Assembly (NCBI RefSeq): GCF_021401345.1
Contig: NZ_JACBGE010000005.1
Span: 1-64,000 of the forward strand
DNA: 64,000 nt
Reading direction: 5' to 3'
Source: Hydrogenophaga sp. NFH-34
GTDB taxonomy: Bacteria; Pseudomonadota; Gammaproteobacteria; Burkholderiales; Burkholderiaceae_C
The notes below the pieces were generated by a model that searched no databases, was not told the DNA's origin, and saw only the letters and a program-made list of their open reading frames with translations. Below are positions 27,249 through 36,318 of the stretch, piece by piece; position 1 is the first letter of the stretch, and the number at the start of each line of letters is the position of its first letter. The position numbers and the translations under genes were made by a program.

Positions 27249-27484
27249 GATTCCCGCCTGCGCGGGAATGACGGCGTCTGCGCCCCAGCGACCCGCGCAG
27301 CGGTGGAGCGTGGGGGCCCAGAACCCTGCGCCGGGCCGCCCCAAGCGGGGGTCACGCCCCCTCGGGGGGCAGCGACCCGCGCAATGGCGGAGCGTGGGGC
27401 CCAGAACCCTGCGCCGGGCCGCCCCAAGCGGGGTTCACGCCCCCTCGGGGGGCAGCGACCCGCGCAGCGGCGGAGCGTGGGGGC
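27249..27484. repeat. Second composite repeat: dRS3-like hairpin plus two tandem 83-84 base units and a partial third
   Basis: The block opens with the hairpin TTCCCGC-CTGC-GCGGGAA (27251-27268). Units begin at 27299 and 27383 and a 19-base partial at 27466. Conserved flanks match the block at 2235-2467, but the hairpin arms differ: here GAACCCTGC (27404-27412) pairs with GCGGGGTTC (27428-27436) around the same 15-base loop. The partial unit ends just before the stop codon of the minus-strand patatin gene, the same placement as at the MATE gene. Confidence 0.9.
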
Positions 27485-27486
27485 TT

Positions 27487-29808
27487 TTAAGGCCGCCCGA
27501 GGAACAGGTACAGCCCGGTGTAGCCACGCGGCGCGCTGACCACGCTCAGGTACAACGGCCCCAGCGCGGTGTCGGCCCCCACGAACAGGCTGCGGCCGAC
27601 CAGCAGGTCGTTCCAGCTCGCGTCGCGCCGACGCAGCCAGGCGTTGCCGGCCTCCAGCGAGCCTCCCACAAACAAAGCCCGTGTCAGCGGGCTGTTCCAG
27701 GGCAGGCGGTGGTAGTAGGTCAGCCGGCCGAACGCCAGCATGTTGCCCGAGACCTGGCCGATGCGAAAACCCGAGAGCTGCTGGAAGCCCCCGAGCGAAA
27801 ACTCGTCGATCGAGCCGATGGCCAGGCGGCTGGCGCGCGCCGCCCGGAACCCGAGGTTGAGCGTGTCGCGGCCCCAGGTGATGGCGCCGGTGGCGGTCAG
27901 GTCCATCTTCACGAAGCTGGACGATGGCTGGCCACTGACGAGGCGGCGCCCGCCGATCAGCTCGCCACGCAGCCGGTACCCCGAGGTCGGGAAGTTGGCG
28001 TAGTCGAGCTGGTCGGACACCAGGCTGAAGCGCAGGCCGTTGTCGCGCCAGCGCTGGCGCCAGATGGCCGGATCGATGTCCGACAGCGAGGTGCTGATGA
28101 TCTTGGGCGAAGTCTGGCGCCAGGCCGACAGCAGGCCCACCCGCGCCTCGCCCAGGTGGCCGAGCACCCCCAGCGGCCAGCCGTAGTCCAGCCCCAGGTC
28201 CACGTGCGTGCGCGACAGGCTGGCCGCCGCTTCGCCGCTGCCTTCGAACAGGTCGACCCGGCGCAGGCTGCTGCTGAGATAGGCCGACAGGAACTGCGTG
28301 CCGTCGCGGCCCAGCGGCTGGTAGAACTCGGTCGACGCCACCGAGGTCTGCCCCAGTTGCAGCAGGTTGCGCCACTCGGCGCCATAACGGTTGATCCAGC
28401 GCCGGTTGTGGCTCAGACGCAGGTTGAAGGCCGACTGGCCCTCGAAGTCGGTGCGCAGGTCCAGCCCCATGCGCAGGTAGTTGGGGCCCCAGTCGTTTTC
28501 GCGCAGGCGGATCACCAGCGCCTCGCCGCTTTCGGCATGCAGGCGGTCCAGCCGGTAGTCGACCCGGTCGAAGTCACCCGTGGCGGCCAGCGTGCGCAAA
28601 TCCTGCTCGACGCGCTGCACGTCCAGCGGCTGGCCGGCCTCGCTGTCCACCAGTTGGCGCACGCGGTCGATACGGTCCTGCTCCACCCCTTCAAAGCGCA
28701 CCTGAGAAACCCAGCTGTCGGCGCCCTGCTCCTGGGTCAGCCGCGTCTGCCGGTGCGCCTGCCACGCGGCGTAGGCCTCGGGCGTGACCGCAAAACGGTC
28801 CAGCGCCTGCCGCACGGATTCGGCATAGTCGCGCCCGATCTTCACCAGGTCTTCGGCCCGGTCGAAGCTGGCCGAGGTGATGGTGCCCAGGTCGGGCAGC
28901 AGCAGCAGGTCGGACTTGGTGAGCATGTCCATGCTGCGCCGCACGTTCTGCTCGGTCAGGATGTTCACCATCTGGGTGGTGATGCCCACCAGCGTGCCCA
29001 GGGTCTCGCGGCCGGCCAGCGGCGTGCCGATGTTGACCGCGATGATCACGTCGGCCCCCATGCGGCGGGCCACGTCCACCGGCAGGTTGTTGACCAGCCC
29101 GCCGTCGCCCAGGATGCGGCCGTTGACCTCCAGCGGCGAAAACACCCCTGGCACCGACATGCTGGCGCGCAGCGCGGCCGCGAGGTCGCCGTGGTCCATC
29201 ACGATGGGCTCGCCGGTCTCCATGTCGGTGGCCACCGCGCGGAAGGGAATCGGCAGGCCGTCGAACGACGCGAGATGGCGCGCGCCCAGCGTGTAGCGGC
29301 GCAGCAGCAGCTCCAGCGACCGGGTCGACACCGCACCGGTGGGCAGGCGGAATTCGCCATCGCGAAAGCCGAGTTCGATCAGCGGAGCGAGCTCGAAGTC
29401 CTCTTCCTTGCGGCGCTGCGACAGCAACTGGCGCGGTTCGCTGCGCTGGAAGATGCCGCCCCAGTCGAGCGACACCACCTCGTCCTGCAGGGCCTGCGGG
29501 CTCATGCCCGCCGCGTAGAGCCCGCCGACGATCGCCCCCATCGAGGTGCCCACCACCATGTCCACGGGCACCCGCGCGGCTTCCAGCACCTGCAGCACGC
29601 CCACGTGCGAAAGGCCCCGCGCCCCGCCACCCGACAGCACCAGCGCCACCTTGGGCCGGGCCGGGTGCAGCAGGCGCGAAAGCGGGGTTTCCGCCGCGGC
29701 GGCGGTGGCGGGCCAGCCCGCCAGCAGGGCCAGGCCGGCCAGCAGGCCGGCGCACCGCGGGCGCGCAACAAAACAGGACAGAAGACGGCGGAGAAGCATG
29801 GCAGCCAT
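27487..29808 (-). CDS. Patatin-like phospholipase with outer-membrane barrel (PlpD-like, type Vd)
   Basis: The 773-residue precursor has a signal peptide (cleavage near AAA-E at about 40). The patatin domain spans about 52-270, with oxyanion loop SGGGARG at 59-65, nucleophile S89 in GTSMG and catalytic D235 in DGG. A POTRA-like segment follows near 370-450 and a BamA/surface-antigen-type beta-barrel extends to the C-terminus. Proteins of this build, such as Pseudomonas PlpD, secrete a lipase through their own barrel. It converges with the fatty-acid operon, so substrates may be phospholipids feeding it, which is inference. ATGs at 29808 and 29799 are both possible. Confidence 0.92.
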   Translation of the reverse strand: MAAMLLRRLLSCFVARPRCAGLLAGLALLAGWPATAAAAETPLSRLLHPARPKVALVLSGGGARGLSHVGVLQVLEAARVPVDMVVGTSMGAIVGGLYAAGMSPQALQDEVVSLDWGGIFQRSEPRQLLSQRRKEEDFELAPLIELGFRDGEFRLPTGAVSTRSLELLLRRYTLGARHLASFDGLPIPFRAVATDMETGEPIVMDHGDLAAALRASMSVPGVFSPLEVNGRILGDGGLVNNLPVDVARRMGADVIIAVNIGTPLAGRETLGTLVGITTQMVNILTEQNVRRSMDMLTKSDLLLLPDLGTITSASFDRAEDLVKIGRDYAESVRQALDRFAVTPEAYAAWQAHRQTRLTQEQGADSWVSQVRFEGVEQDRIDRVRQLVDSEAGQPLDVQRVEQDLRTLAATGDFDRVDYRLDRLHAESGEALVIRLRENDWGPNYLRMGLDLRTDFEGQSAFNLRLSHNRRWINRYGAEWRNLLQLGQTSVASTEFYQPLGRDGTQFLSAYLSSSLRRVDLFEGSGEAAASLSRTHVDLGLDYGWPLGVLGHLGEARVGLLSAWRQTSPKIISTSLSDIDPAIWRQRWRDNGLRFSLVSDQLDYANFPTSGYRLRGELIGGRRLVSGQPSSSFVKMDLTATGAITWGRDTLNLGFRAARASRLAIGSIDEFSLGGFQQLSGFRIGQVSGNMLAFGRLTYYHRLPWNSPLTRALFVGGSLEAGNAWLRRRDASWNDLLVGRSLFVGADTALGPLYLSVVSAPRGYTGLYLFLGRP

Positions 29809-29973
29809 CAGGCGGAAAGTGGCATCGAACCGCAGTGTAGGCGCCCGCGTGAGTGCAGGCAGCCCGTGTCGCCCCAGGCGCACGCGATGCCCCCTGCGAC
29901 CGCCCTTTCGTGGTAACTTGGCGACCCTTCCGAGCGGTCCCCGCGACCGGCCCCTTCACCGCATCCCAGCACC

Positions 29974-30738
29974 ATGAGCGACATCCTGACGCACACCGAC
30001 GGCGGCGTGACCACGCTGACCTTCAACCGCCTCGACAAGAAGAACTCCATCACCAGCGCCATGTACGCCGCGCTGGCCGACGCCATCGAGGCTGCAGCGG
30101 CCGACCCGGCCGTGCGCTGCGTGCTGATCCAGGGCCACGAGACCGTGTTCTCCGCTGGCAACGACATCGCCGACTTCCTGAACCACCCGCCGGCCGGGCA
30201 GGACTCGCCCGTGTTCCGTTTCCTGCGTGGCATCGCCCAGTTTCCCAAACCGCTGCTGGCGGCCGCCTGCGGCCCCGCCGTGGGCATCGGCACCACGCTG
30301 CTGTTCCATTGCGACCTGGTCTACGCCGGCGACAACGCCGCGTTCTCGATGCCGTTCGTGAACCTGGGCCTGTGCCCCGAAGCGGCCTCCAGCCTGCTGG
30401 TGCCGCAGATGCTGGGCTACCACCGCGCCGCCGAAGCCCTGCTGCTGGGCGAACCCTTCATGGCCGAAGCCGCGCTGGAAGTCGGCCTGGTCAACCGCGT
30501 GCTGCCCCCCACCGAAGCCAACAGCTACGCCCAGGGCGTGGCGCGCAAGCTCGCGGCCAAGCCGCTGGCCTCGCTGGTGGAAACCAAGCGCCTGATGAAA
30601 AAGGGCCAGACCACCCTGGTGATGGACACCATCGCCGAGGAAGGCGCGAGCTTCGGCCGCATGCTGCGCGAGCCCGCCGCGCGCGAAGCCTTCGGCGCCT
30701 TCATGGAACGGCGCAAGCCCGACTTCTCGAACCTGTAA
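29974..30738 (+). CDS. Enoyl-CoA hydratase/isomerase family protein
   Basis: The 254-residue crotonase-fold protein shows SAGNDIADFL near residue 60, where the first oxyanion hole forms, and AACGPAVGIGTTLLFHCDLVY near 97 (segments), the second. Residue patterns resemble delta3-delta2 enoyl-CoA isomerase/hydratase members of beta-oxidation. The gene is alone on its strand between the divergent patatin gene and the convergent SDR gene; the precise substrate is not defined. Confidence 0.88.
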   Translation: MSDILTHTDGGVTTLTFNRLDKKNSITSAMYAALADAIEAAAADPAVRCVLIQGHETVFSAGNDIADFLNHPPAGQDSPVFRFLRGIAQFPKPLLAAACGPAVGIGTTLLFHCDLVYAGDNAAFSMPFVNLGLCPEAASSLLVPQMLGYHRAAEALLLGEPFMAEAALEVGLVNRVLPPTEANSYAQGVARKLAAKPLASLVETKRLMKKGQTTLVMDTIAEEGASFGRMLREPAAREAFGAFMERRKPDFSNL

Positions 30739-30780
30739 GCCGCTACCGGCCGGCACGCCCTGCGACCGCGCGGCGCTGCC

Positions 30781-31566
30781 TCACAGGGCCACGGCGAATT
30801 CCTGTCGCCCGTCGGCGAACAGCGGGTTGCGTGCCGCCAACGCAACCGCGTCGGCGCCGGCCGCGTACCGCAGCCGCGACGAGGCATCCTGGGCAGCCGC
30901 CCACACGGTTTCGGCCACATCGGTTTCGCGCGTCACGGCGCCGTGCTGGCCGAACTGCGCAAAGACCGACTGCGCATAGGCCGCATAGGGTTCGGGAATC
31001 AGGCCCTGCATGCGCTCGGCGCCGTTGGCCGTGAACCGCGTGGTGGGCGCGTAACCTGGCTCCACCAGCTTCAGCCGCACGTTGAACGCTTCCAGCTCAA
31101 ACGCCAGCGATTCGGTGAATCCTTCCACTGCTGTCTTGCTGGCGGTGTAGGCCGCCACCAATGGCATGGGTGCCAGCGTGGCGCTGGAGGTGACGTTGAT
31201 CACCATCCCCGTGCGACGGGCGCGGAACTGCGGCAGCACCGCCTGCGTCATGGCCATGGTGCCGAAGGTATTGGTCTCGAAGATATCGCGCACGGTGCCC
31301 ATGGGCGTCGCCTCGAAGGCCCCGAACAGGCCTAGGCCCGCGTTGTTCACCAGCACGTCGATGGGGCCAGCGGCTTCCAGGGCGCTGGTGATGCTGTCGG
31401 GGCGGGTCACGTCCAGCGGCAGCACCTGCAGGCGGGCGGACGCAGGCAACAGGTCGTGGCGCGGTTGGCGCATGGTGGCCACCACCCGCCAGCCCTGGGC
31501 GAGAAAGTGGCGGGCGGTTTCGAGGCCGTAGCCGGACGAACAGCCGGTGATCAGAACGGTTTTCAT
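30781..31566 (-). CDS. Short-chain dehydrogenase/reductase
   Basis: The 261-residue oxidoreductase carries the classical SDR cofactor motif TGCSSGYG near residue 7, NNAG at about 80, and active-site YTASK near 147 with upstream serine in VTSSATL. It belongs to the classical SDR group; substrate unknown. It is divergent from an AraC gene 104 bases away, which very likely controls it; this SDR/AraC pairing is frequent in proteobacteria. The ATG at 31566 begins MKTVLITGCSSG. Confidence 0.9.
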   Translation of the reverse strand: MKTVLITGCSSGYGLETARHFLAQGWRVVATMRQPRHDLLPASARLQVLPLDVTRPDSITSALEAAGPIDVLVNNAGLGLFGAFEATPMGTVRDIFETNTFGTMAMTQAVLPQFRARRTGMVINVTSSATLAPMPLVAAYTASKTAVEGFTESLAFELEAFNVRLKLVEPGYAPTTRFTANGAERMQGLIPEPYAAYAQSVFAQFGQHGAVTRETDVAETVWAAAQDASSRLRYAAGADAVALAARNPLFADGRQEFAVAL

Positions 31567-31623
31567 GACAGAACTCCTAGGTCGGGTTGAGGAATGGCAC
31601 CAACGATACCGGCTGAAAACAGG

Positions 31624-31639
31624 ATTAACTACAATTAAT
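31624..31639. promoter_or_regulatory. AT-rich inverted repeat in the SDR/AraC divergent promoter
   Basis: The arms ATTAA and TTAAT (ATTAACTACAATTAAT) lie between two divergent genes in an otherwise GC-rich window. This is the likely promoter and operator core; a second partial symmetry AATAGTCCATATT follows. The assignment rests on position and symmetry only. Confidence 0.4.
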
Positions 31640-31669
31640 AGTCCATATTTGATTTGCAGGAGTCCGGTT

Positions 31670-32581
31670 TTGATCGACCCCATGGCCGAAGTCATCAGCC
31701 TGCTGAAACCGCGTGCGGTGTTCGCCAAGGTGATCAGCGGGGCCGGCGCCTGGGCCGTGCGCTACACGGCGTTCGGGCAGCCGAGCTTTTGCACCATGCT
31801 CGAAGGACAGTGCGTGCTCGCGGTGGACGGGGTACCCCCCGTGGATCTGCAGGCCGGCGACTTCGTGCTGCTGCCAGCCACGCCTGGCTTCACCCTGTCC
31901 AGCCAGGCGCCTGCGGCGCCGGTGCTCCTCGACCCCAGCGCCGCGCCCGGCTCGGTGACCGAGTTGCGGCATGGCCGGCAGACCGGTCCGGCCGACATGC
32001 GCATGCTGGGTGGCGGCTTCGCCTTCGACGCGCCCGACGCCGCGCTGCTGGCCTCGCTGCTGCCGGTGCTGGTGCACGTGCGCGGGGTGGAGCGCCTGTC
32101 GCTGCTGGTGAAGCTGGTCCGGGACGAGTCGCTGGAAACCCGCCCCGGTCGCGAGCTGGTGCTGGACCGGCTGGTGGAGGTGCTGCTGATCGAGGCCCTG
32201 CGCGCCCACCCGCCCGCGGGGGCGCCGGCCGGCCTGCTGCGCGGCCTGGCCGATGCGCGGATCGCCGCGGGCCTGCGCCTGATGCACGGCGACCCCGCCC
32301 AGCCCTGGACGGTGGAGGCGCTGGCCCGGGAAGCCGCGCTGTCACGTTCCACGTTCTTCGAACGCTTCTCGCGCGCCGTGGGCATGCCGCCGATGGAGTA
32401 CCTGCTGGTGTGGCGCATGGCGCTGGCCAAGGACCTGCTGAGCCGCACCAGCCTGGCCATCGCCGATGTGGCCGCGCGCGTGGGCTACGGATCGGCCAGC
32501 ACCTTCAGCACGGCCTTCAGCCGCCACGTGGGTCTGCCCCCCGGGCGCTACGCGCGCCAGCGCAGCACGGCAACGGGCTGA
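31670..32581 (+). CDS. AraC-family regulator with cupin-type sensor domain
   Basis: The 303-residue protein has an N-terminal cupin_6 domain (PSFCTMLEGQCVLAVDG, LQAGDFVLLPATPGF) and a C-terminal double helix-turn-helix (LAREAALSRSTFFERFSRAVG, DVAARVGYGSASTFSTAFSR in segments). The start is probably the TTG at 31670, eight bases after AGGAG; the ATG at 31682 would lose four residues. It should regulate the divergent SDR gene. The domain combination is common for regulators that detect small redox-active or aldehyde compounds. Confidence 0.87.
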   Translation: MIDPMAEVISLLKPRAVFAKVISGAGAWAVRYTAFGQPSFCTMLEGQCVLAVDGVPPVDLQAGDFVLLPATPGFTLSSQAPAAPVLLDPSAAPGSVTELRHGRQTGPADMRMLGGGFAFDAPDAALLASLLPVLVHVRGVERLSLLVKLVRDESLETRPGRELVLDRLVEVLLIEALRAHPPAGAPAGLLRGLADARIAAGLRLMHGDPAQPWTVEALAREAALSRSTFFERFSRAVGMPPMEYLLVWRMALAKDLLSRTSLAIADVAARVGYGSASTFSTAFSRHVGLPPGRYARQRSTATG

Positions 32582-32612
32582 GCCCCGGCCGGCGTTTCAG
32601 AAAACGGCCGAT

Positions 32613-33005
32613 TTACCGCGGCCGATGCATGGCGCAGAGCTTGTTCCCGTCCGGGTCGCGCACATAGGACAGGTGCATGGCGCCCAATTGGCCTTCACGC
32701 AATCCTGGCGGGTCCTCGATGGACACCCCGCCGTGCGCCACCGCCACGTCGTGAAACTGCTGCACCTGCTCCGGCGACAGGCACTTGAAGCCGACCGTTC
32801 CGCCATTGGCGAAAGTGGCCGACTCCCCGTTGAGGGGCTCGCTGACACAGAAGGTGCCGCCGTCGTGCCGGTAGAACAGGCGGTCCTGGCCGGTGGCGTT
32901 GCGGTTGCGGTGCGGCTCGCCCACACCCAGCACGCCCAGCACGGCGTCGTAAAACCGCTTCGAACGCTCAATGTCGTTGGACCCGACCATCACATGGCTG
33001 AACAT
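32613..33005 (-). CDS. VOC (glyoxalase/bleomycin resistance) family protein
   Basis: The 130-residue protein starts MFSHVMVGSNDIERSKRFYD and ends YVRDPDGNKLCAMH, the two halves of a vicinal oxygen chelate fold with candidate metal ligands H4 and the C-terminal acidic or histidine residues. It converges with the AraC gene. Such proteins include isomerases, dioxygenases and antibiotic-binding proteins; no specific activity can be assigned. Confidence 0.85.
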   Translation of the reverse strand: MFSHVMVGSNDIERSKRFYDAVLGVLGVGEPHRNRNATGQDRLFYRHDGGTFCVSEPLNGESATFANGGTVGFKCLSPEQVQQFHDVAVAHGGVSIEDPPGLREGQLGAMHLSYVRDPDGNKLCAMHRPR

Positions 33006-33332
33006 GCCTTTGTCTCCTGGAAACTGGTTTGATCAAAGCCCCTGCCGGCGTCTGAGCGCCGCCGGGACCACTGACAGCCCGCATTCTGACGGAGCGACCC
33101 GGCGGAGGCTGTCGCCACCGCACCAGCCCAGGTGCCCAGGCGGAATGCGGATGGACGGGTGGCAGCACGCCCCGCTGAAAGGAAGCACGTGCTCGTCGGC
33201 AAAGAAGCCCATCATGTGCATCTTGAGTAGATCCCTGTGCCTCCCGCCCATGGTTCCCGGACGTGTGCTCTCCTAGCATTGGCCCGACTCGAACACCGAG
33301 TTCGGGGCAATAACCCAACAGGAGACAAGCAC
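33006..33332. other. Non-coding leader region before the ABC transporter operon
   Basis: No credible gene lies here. Near the right end is a near-palindrome, CCGACTCG-AACAC-CGAGTTCGG (about 33282-33304, one unpaired base), followed by the AGGAGA ribosome site of the binding-protein gene. It may be an operator or a leader hairpin; the AraC protein encoded at 36319-37155 is a candidate regulator. Confidence 0.4.
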
Positions 33333-34556
33333 ATGGATCTGAAACAGTGGGCAGCCGCGTCCGTTGTCGCCGCTGCAAGCCTGGGCGTGGCCCAGGCACA
33401 AGGCACCCAGCCGGGCAAACTCTCGAACAACGTACTGCGCATCGGCGTGCTGACCGACATCTCCGGCGTCTACGCCGACATCTCGGGCAAAGGCGCGGTC
33501 GAGGCGGTGAAGATGGCTGTCGAAGACTTCGGCGGCTCGATGTTCGGAAAACCGATCGAGGTGGTTTTTGCCGATCACCAGAACAAGGCCGACGTGGGCG
33601 CCGCCAAGGCGCGCGAGTGGTACGACGGCGGCGTCGACATGATCAACGACCTGGCCAACTCCGGTGTGGCCCTGGCCGTGGCCGGTGTGGCCAAGGAGAA
33701 GAAACGCCACGCCATCGTGAACAACGCGTCCAACGTGGGCGTGACCAATGCGCAGTGTTCCCCTTACACGGTGCACTATGCGTACGACGCCTATTCGCTG
33801 GCGCACGGCACCGGCAAGGCGATTGCCGAAGCCGGCGGTGACACCTGGTTCTTCCTCACGGTGGACTTCGCCTTCGGCATCGGCCTGGAGCAGCAGGTGG
33901 GTGACGTGGTGCGGGCCAACAAGGGTCGCGTGGTGGGCGCTGCGCGCCACCCGCTGGGCACGACCGACTTCTCCTCCTACGTGCTGCAGGCGCAGGCTTC
34001 CAAGGCCAAGATCGTCGGCCTGGCTTCCACCGGCAACGACACCATCAACGCCATCAAGGCGGCCAACGAATTCGGCATCACCAAGAACCAGAAGCTGGCC
34101 GCGCTGCTGCTGTGGATCCAGGACGTGCACGCCCTGGGCCTGCCCACCGCGCAGGGCCTGCAACTGACCAACGCCTGGTACTGGGACATGAACGACGAGT
34201 CGCGCGCGTTCGCCAAGCGCTTCCAGCAGCGCGTGGGCGGGCAGATGCCGAACATGGCGCACGCGGGTGACTACTCGTCCACCATGCACTACCTCAAGGC
34301 GGTGCAGGCAGCGGGCACGGACGACCCGGATGCCGTCTCGGCCAAGATGCGCGAGCTGCCCATCAGCGACATGTTCACCAAGGCCGGCAAGATCCGCGAA
34401 GACGGCCGCATGGTGCACGACATGTACCTGTGGGAAGTGAAATCGCCCGCCGAATCCAAGGGACCGTGGGACTACCTCAAGCTCGTGAAGACGATCCCGG
34501 GCGAGCAGGCCTTCATGCCGCTGGCGCAGAGCAGCTGCTACCTGGTCAAGAAGTAG
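33333..34556 (+). CDS. Periplasmic binding protein of a branched-chain-type ABC transporter
   Basis: The 407-residue precursor has a signal peptide (cleavage after AQA near residue 22) and a Peripla_BP_6 domain beginning LRIGVLTDISGVYADISGKG. Blocks such as LANSGVALAVAGVAKEKK and HPLGTTDFSSYVLQAQASKA are typical of LivJ-like proteins for amides, aromatic acids and other non-amino-acid ligands. AGGAG precedes the ATG. It heads the transporter gene set LivG, LivF, LivH, LivM. Ligand unknown. Confidence 0.93.
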   Translation: MDLKQWAAASVVAAASLGVAQAQGTQPGKLSNNVLRIGVLTDISGVYADISGKGAVEAVKMAVEDFGGSMFGKPIEVVFADHQNKADVGAAKAREWYDGGVDMINDLANSGVALAVAGVAKEKKRHAIVNNASNVGVTNAQCSPYTVHYAYDAYSLAHGTGKAIAEAGGDTWFFLTVDFAFGIGLEQQVGDVVRANKGRVVGAARHPLGTTDFSSYVLQAQASKAKIVGLASTGNDTINAIKAANEFGITKNQKLAALLLWIQDVHALGLPTAQGLQLTNAWYWDMNDESRAFAKRFQQRVGGQMPNMAHAGDYSSTMHYLKAVQAAGTDDPDAVSAKMRELPISDMFTKAGKIREDGRMVHDMYLWEVKSPAESKGPWDYLKLVKTIPGEQAFMPLAQSSCYLVKK

Positions 34557-34567
34557 CACATAGACGC

Positions 34568-34660
34568 CCCCCGTTGCTTGCGCACTGCGTGCAGCCGCAT
34601 ACCCCCTGCGGGGGGTGGGCCGGCCGCTTCGGGGCGGCCGTGCGCAGCGGCCCCTGGCCC
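34568..34660 (+). repeat. Intergenic repeat (family B), divergent copy, inside the transporter gene set
   Basis: The segment begins CCCGTTGCTTGCGCACTGCG and shares about 38 bases with the copy at 47558. It then carries different hairpins: ACCCCC/GGGGGT and CGGCCGC-TTCGG-GGCGGCCG. It lies between the binding-protein and LivG genes and could form a partial terminator that lowers expression of the downstream genes relative to the binding protein. Confidence 0.75.
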
Positions 34661-34701
34661 CAAGCCGCTGCCTGCACCCACATTGCAACCTGGTATCCAT
34701 C

Positions 34702-35508
34702 ATGTCTTTCATTCTTGAAACGCAGGGGCTCTCGCGCAGTTTCAACGGGTTTCACGCCGTCTCGAACGTGAACCTGGCGGTGCGCGAAGGCAGCATCCAC
34801 GCGCTGATCGGCCCGAACGGTGCCGGCAAGACGACCTGCTTCAACCTGCTCACGCGCTTCATCGACGCCACCGCTGGCCGCATCCGCTACCAGGGGCAGG
34901 ACATCACCCGCACGCCGGCCGACGCCGTGGCCCGCATGGGCCTGGTGCGTTCGTTCCAGATCTCGGCCGTGTTCGGCCAGCTGAGCGTGTTCGAAAACGT
35001 GCGCCTGGCGCTGCAGCGCCGCCGGGGCCATTCCATGGACTGGTGGCGCAGCGACCGCGCGCTGGCTGCCTACGACGAACAGACCCACGCGCTGCTGGCC
35101 GGTGCCGGCCTGGCCGAGTGGTCGTCGCACCTGGCGGGTGAACTGCCCTACGGCCGCAAGCGCGCGCTGGAGCTGGCGACCACGCTGGCGCTGGCGCCCC
35201 AGGTGCTGCTGCTGGACGAGCCCATGGCCGGCATGGGCGCCGAAGACATCGCCCACGCGGCCGAGATGATCCGCCAGGCCGCGCGCGGGCGCACCGTGCT
35301 GATGGTGGAGCACAACCTGTCCGTGGTGGCCGATCTGTGCGACCGCATCACCGTGCTGGCGCGCGGCGAGGTGCTGGCCGAAGGCGACTACGCCACCGTC
35401 TCGAAAGACCCACGCGTGGTGGAGGCTTACCTGGGCTACGGCCACGCCGGGCAACGCCAACACAACGACCACACCGCCGTGGCCAACGGGGAGGCAAGCC
35501 ATGGCTGA
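34702..35508 (+). CDS. livG: ABC transporter ATP-binding protein LivG-like
   Basis: The 268-residue ATPase has Walker A GPNGAGKTT near residue 37, a degenerate signature region LPYGRKRALELA near 150 and Walker B VLLLDEPMAGM near 170. The LivG-specific long insertion and C-terminal BCA_ABC_TP tail (VVEAYLGYG) are present. The signature LSGGQ is replaced by LPYGRKR, normal for LivG. Its last eight bases overlap the next gene. The symbol denotes the family, not proven leucine transport. Confidence 0.92.
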   Translation: MSFILETQGLSRSFNGFHAVSNVNLAVREGSIHALIGPNGAGKTTCFNLLTRFIDATAGRIRYQGQDITRTPADAVARMGLVRSFQISAVFGQLSVFENVRLALQRRRGHSMDWWRSDRALAAYDEQTHALLAGAGLAEWSSHLAGELPYGRKRALELATTLALAPQVLLLDEPMAGMGAEDIAHAAEMIRQAARGRTVLMVEHNLSVVADLCDRITVLARGEVLAEGDYATVSKDPRVVEAYLGYGHAGQRQHNDHTAVANGEASHG

Positions 35509-36205
35509 GCCCCTGCTGACCCTGCGCGGCGTGAAGGCCTGGTACGGGCCGAGCCAGGCGCTGCACGGCGCCGACTTCGAGGTGCACGAAGGTGAGGTGG
35601 TGACGCTGCTCGGGCGCAACGGCGCGGGCAAGTCGACCCTGCTCAAAACCATCATGGGCATGATGGGCCGCCGAGAGGGCTCGATCCGCTTCAAGGGCCA
35701 TGAGCTCATCGGCCTGGCGCCGCACCACATCGGGCGCCTGGGCGTGGCTTTCTGCCCGGACGACCGCGGCATCTACGCCTCGCTCACGGTGCGCGAGAAC
35801 CTGCGCCTGCCGCCCGTGGTGGCCGAGGGCGGCATGAGCGAGGCCGAGCTGTTCGCGCTGTTCCCCAACCTGGCCGAGCGCGCGAAATCGGCCGGCACCC
35901 ACCTCTCGGGTGGCGAGCAGCAGATGCTGGCGATCGCGCGCATTTTGCGCACCGGCGCGCGCCTGCTGTTGCTGGACGAGCCCACCGAAGGCCTGGCGCC
36001 GGTGATCGTGGACCGCATCGGCGAGCTCATCCGGCAGCTCAGGGGGCGCGGCTACACCATCGTGCTGGTGGAGCAGAACGTGCACTTCGCGGCCGAGCTG
36101 GCCGACCGGCACTGCCTGATGGCCTCGGGCCGCATCACCGACACCTTCGACGCGGCGACGCTGATGCGCAACTTCGATGCGATCACCTCAAGGATCGGGG
36201 TATGA
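35501..36205 (+). CDS. livF: ABC transporter ATP-binding protein LivF-like
   Basis: The 234-residue ATPase contains Walker A GRNGAGKST near residue 41, the signature LSGGEQQM near 138 and Walker B LLLDEPTEGLAP near 160. It pairs with the LivG-like protein to drive import. It overlaps livG by eight bases. Downstream is a reversed copy of the family B repeat and then an AraC gene on the other strand, so the permease genes are about 1 kb further on rather than adjacent as is usual. Confidence 0.93.
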   Translation: MAEPLLTLRGVKAWYGPSQALHGADFEVHEGEVVTLLGRNGAGKSTLLKTIMGMMGRREGSIRFKGHELIGLAPHHIGRLGVAFCPDDRGIYASLTVRENLRLPPVVAEGGMSEAELFALFPNLAERAKSAGTHLSGGEQQMLAIARILRTGARLLLLDEPTEGLAPVIVDRIGELIRQLRGRGYTIVLVEQNVHFAAELADRHCLMASGRITDTFDAATLMRNFDAITSRIGV

Positions 36206-36238
36206 GGAAGCACCGTTTCCGGCGCGACATGCCGCCGT

Positions 36239-36310
36239 CCAGAAACACCGCGGAACTGGCTCTGCCAGGCCGCTGGTGTTGCTCCCTTGAGGGGGGGCCG
36301 TGCAGCGCGG
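36239..36310 (-). repeat. Intergenic repeat (family B), reversed copy after livF
   Basis: On the minus strand this reads CCCTCAAGGGAGCAACACCAG and continues into a hairpin with outer arms AACACC(A)GCGG and CCGCGGTGTT and inner arms CTGGC/GCCAG. The copy at 47558 has CCGGC/GCCGG in the inner arms, so pairing is conserved despite sequence change. It may end transcription of livF or of the converging AraC gene. Confidence 0.85.
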
Positions 36311-36318
36311 CGGGGGGA

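Noticed and set aside
27268..29916. An 882-codon plus-strand frame opposite the patatin gene.
   Set aside because: It begins within the tandem repeat and is antisense to a gene with all patatin catalytic motifs.
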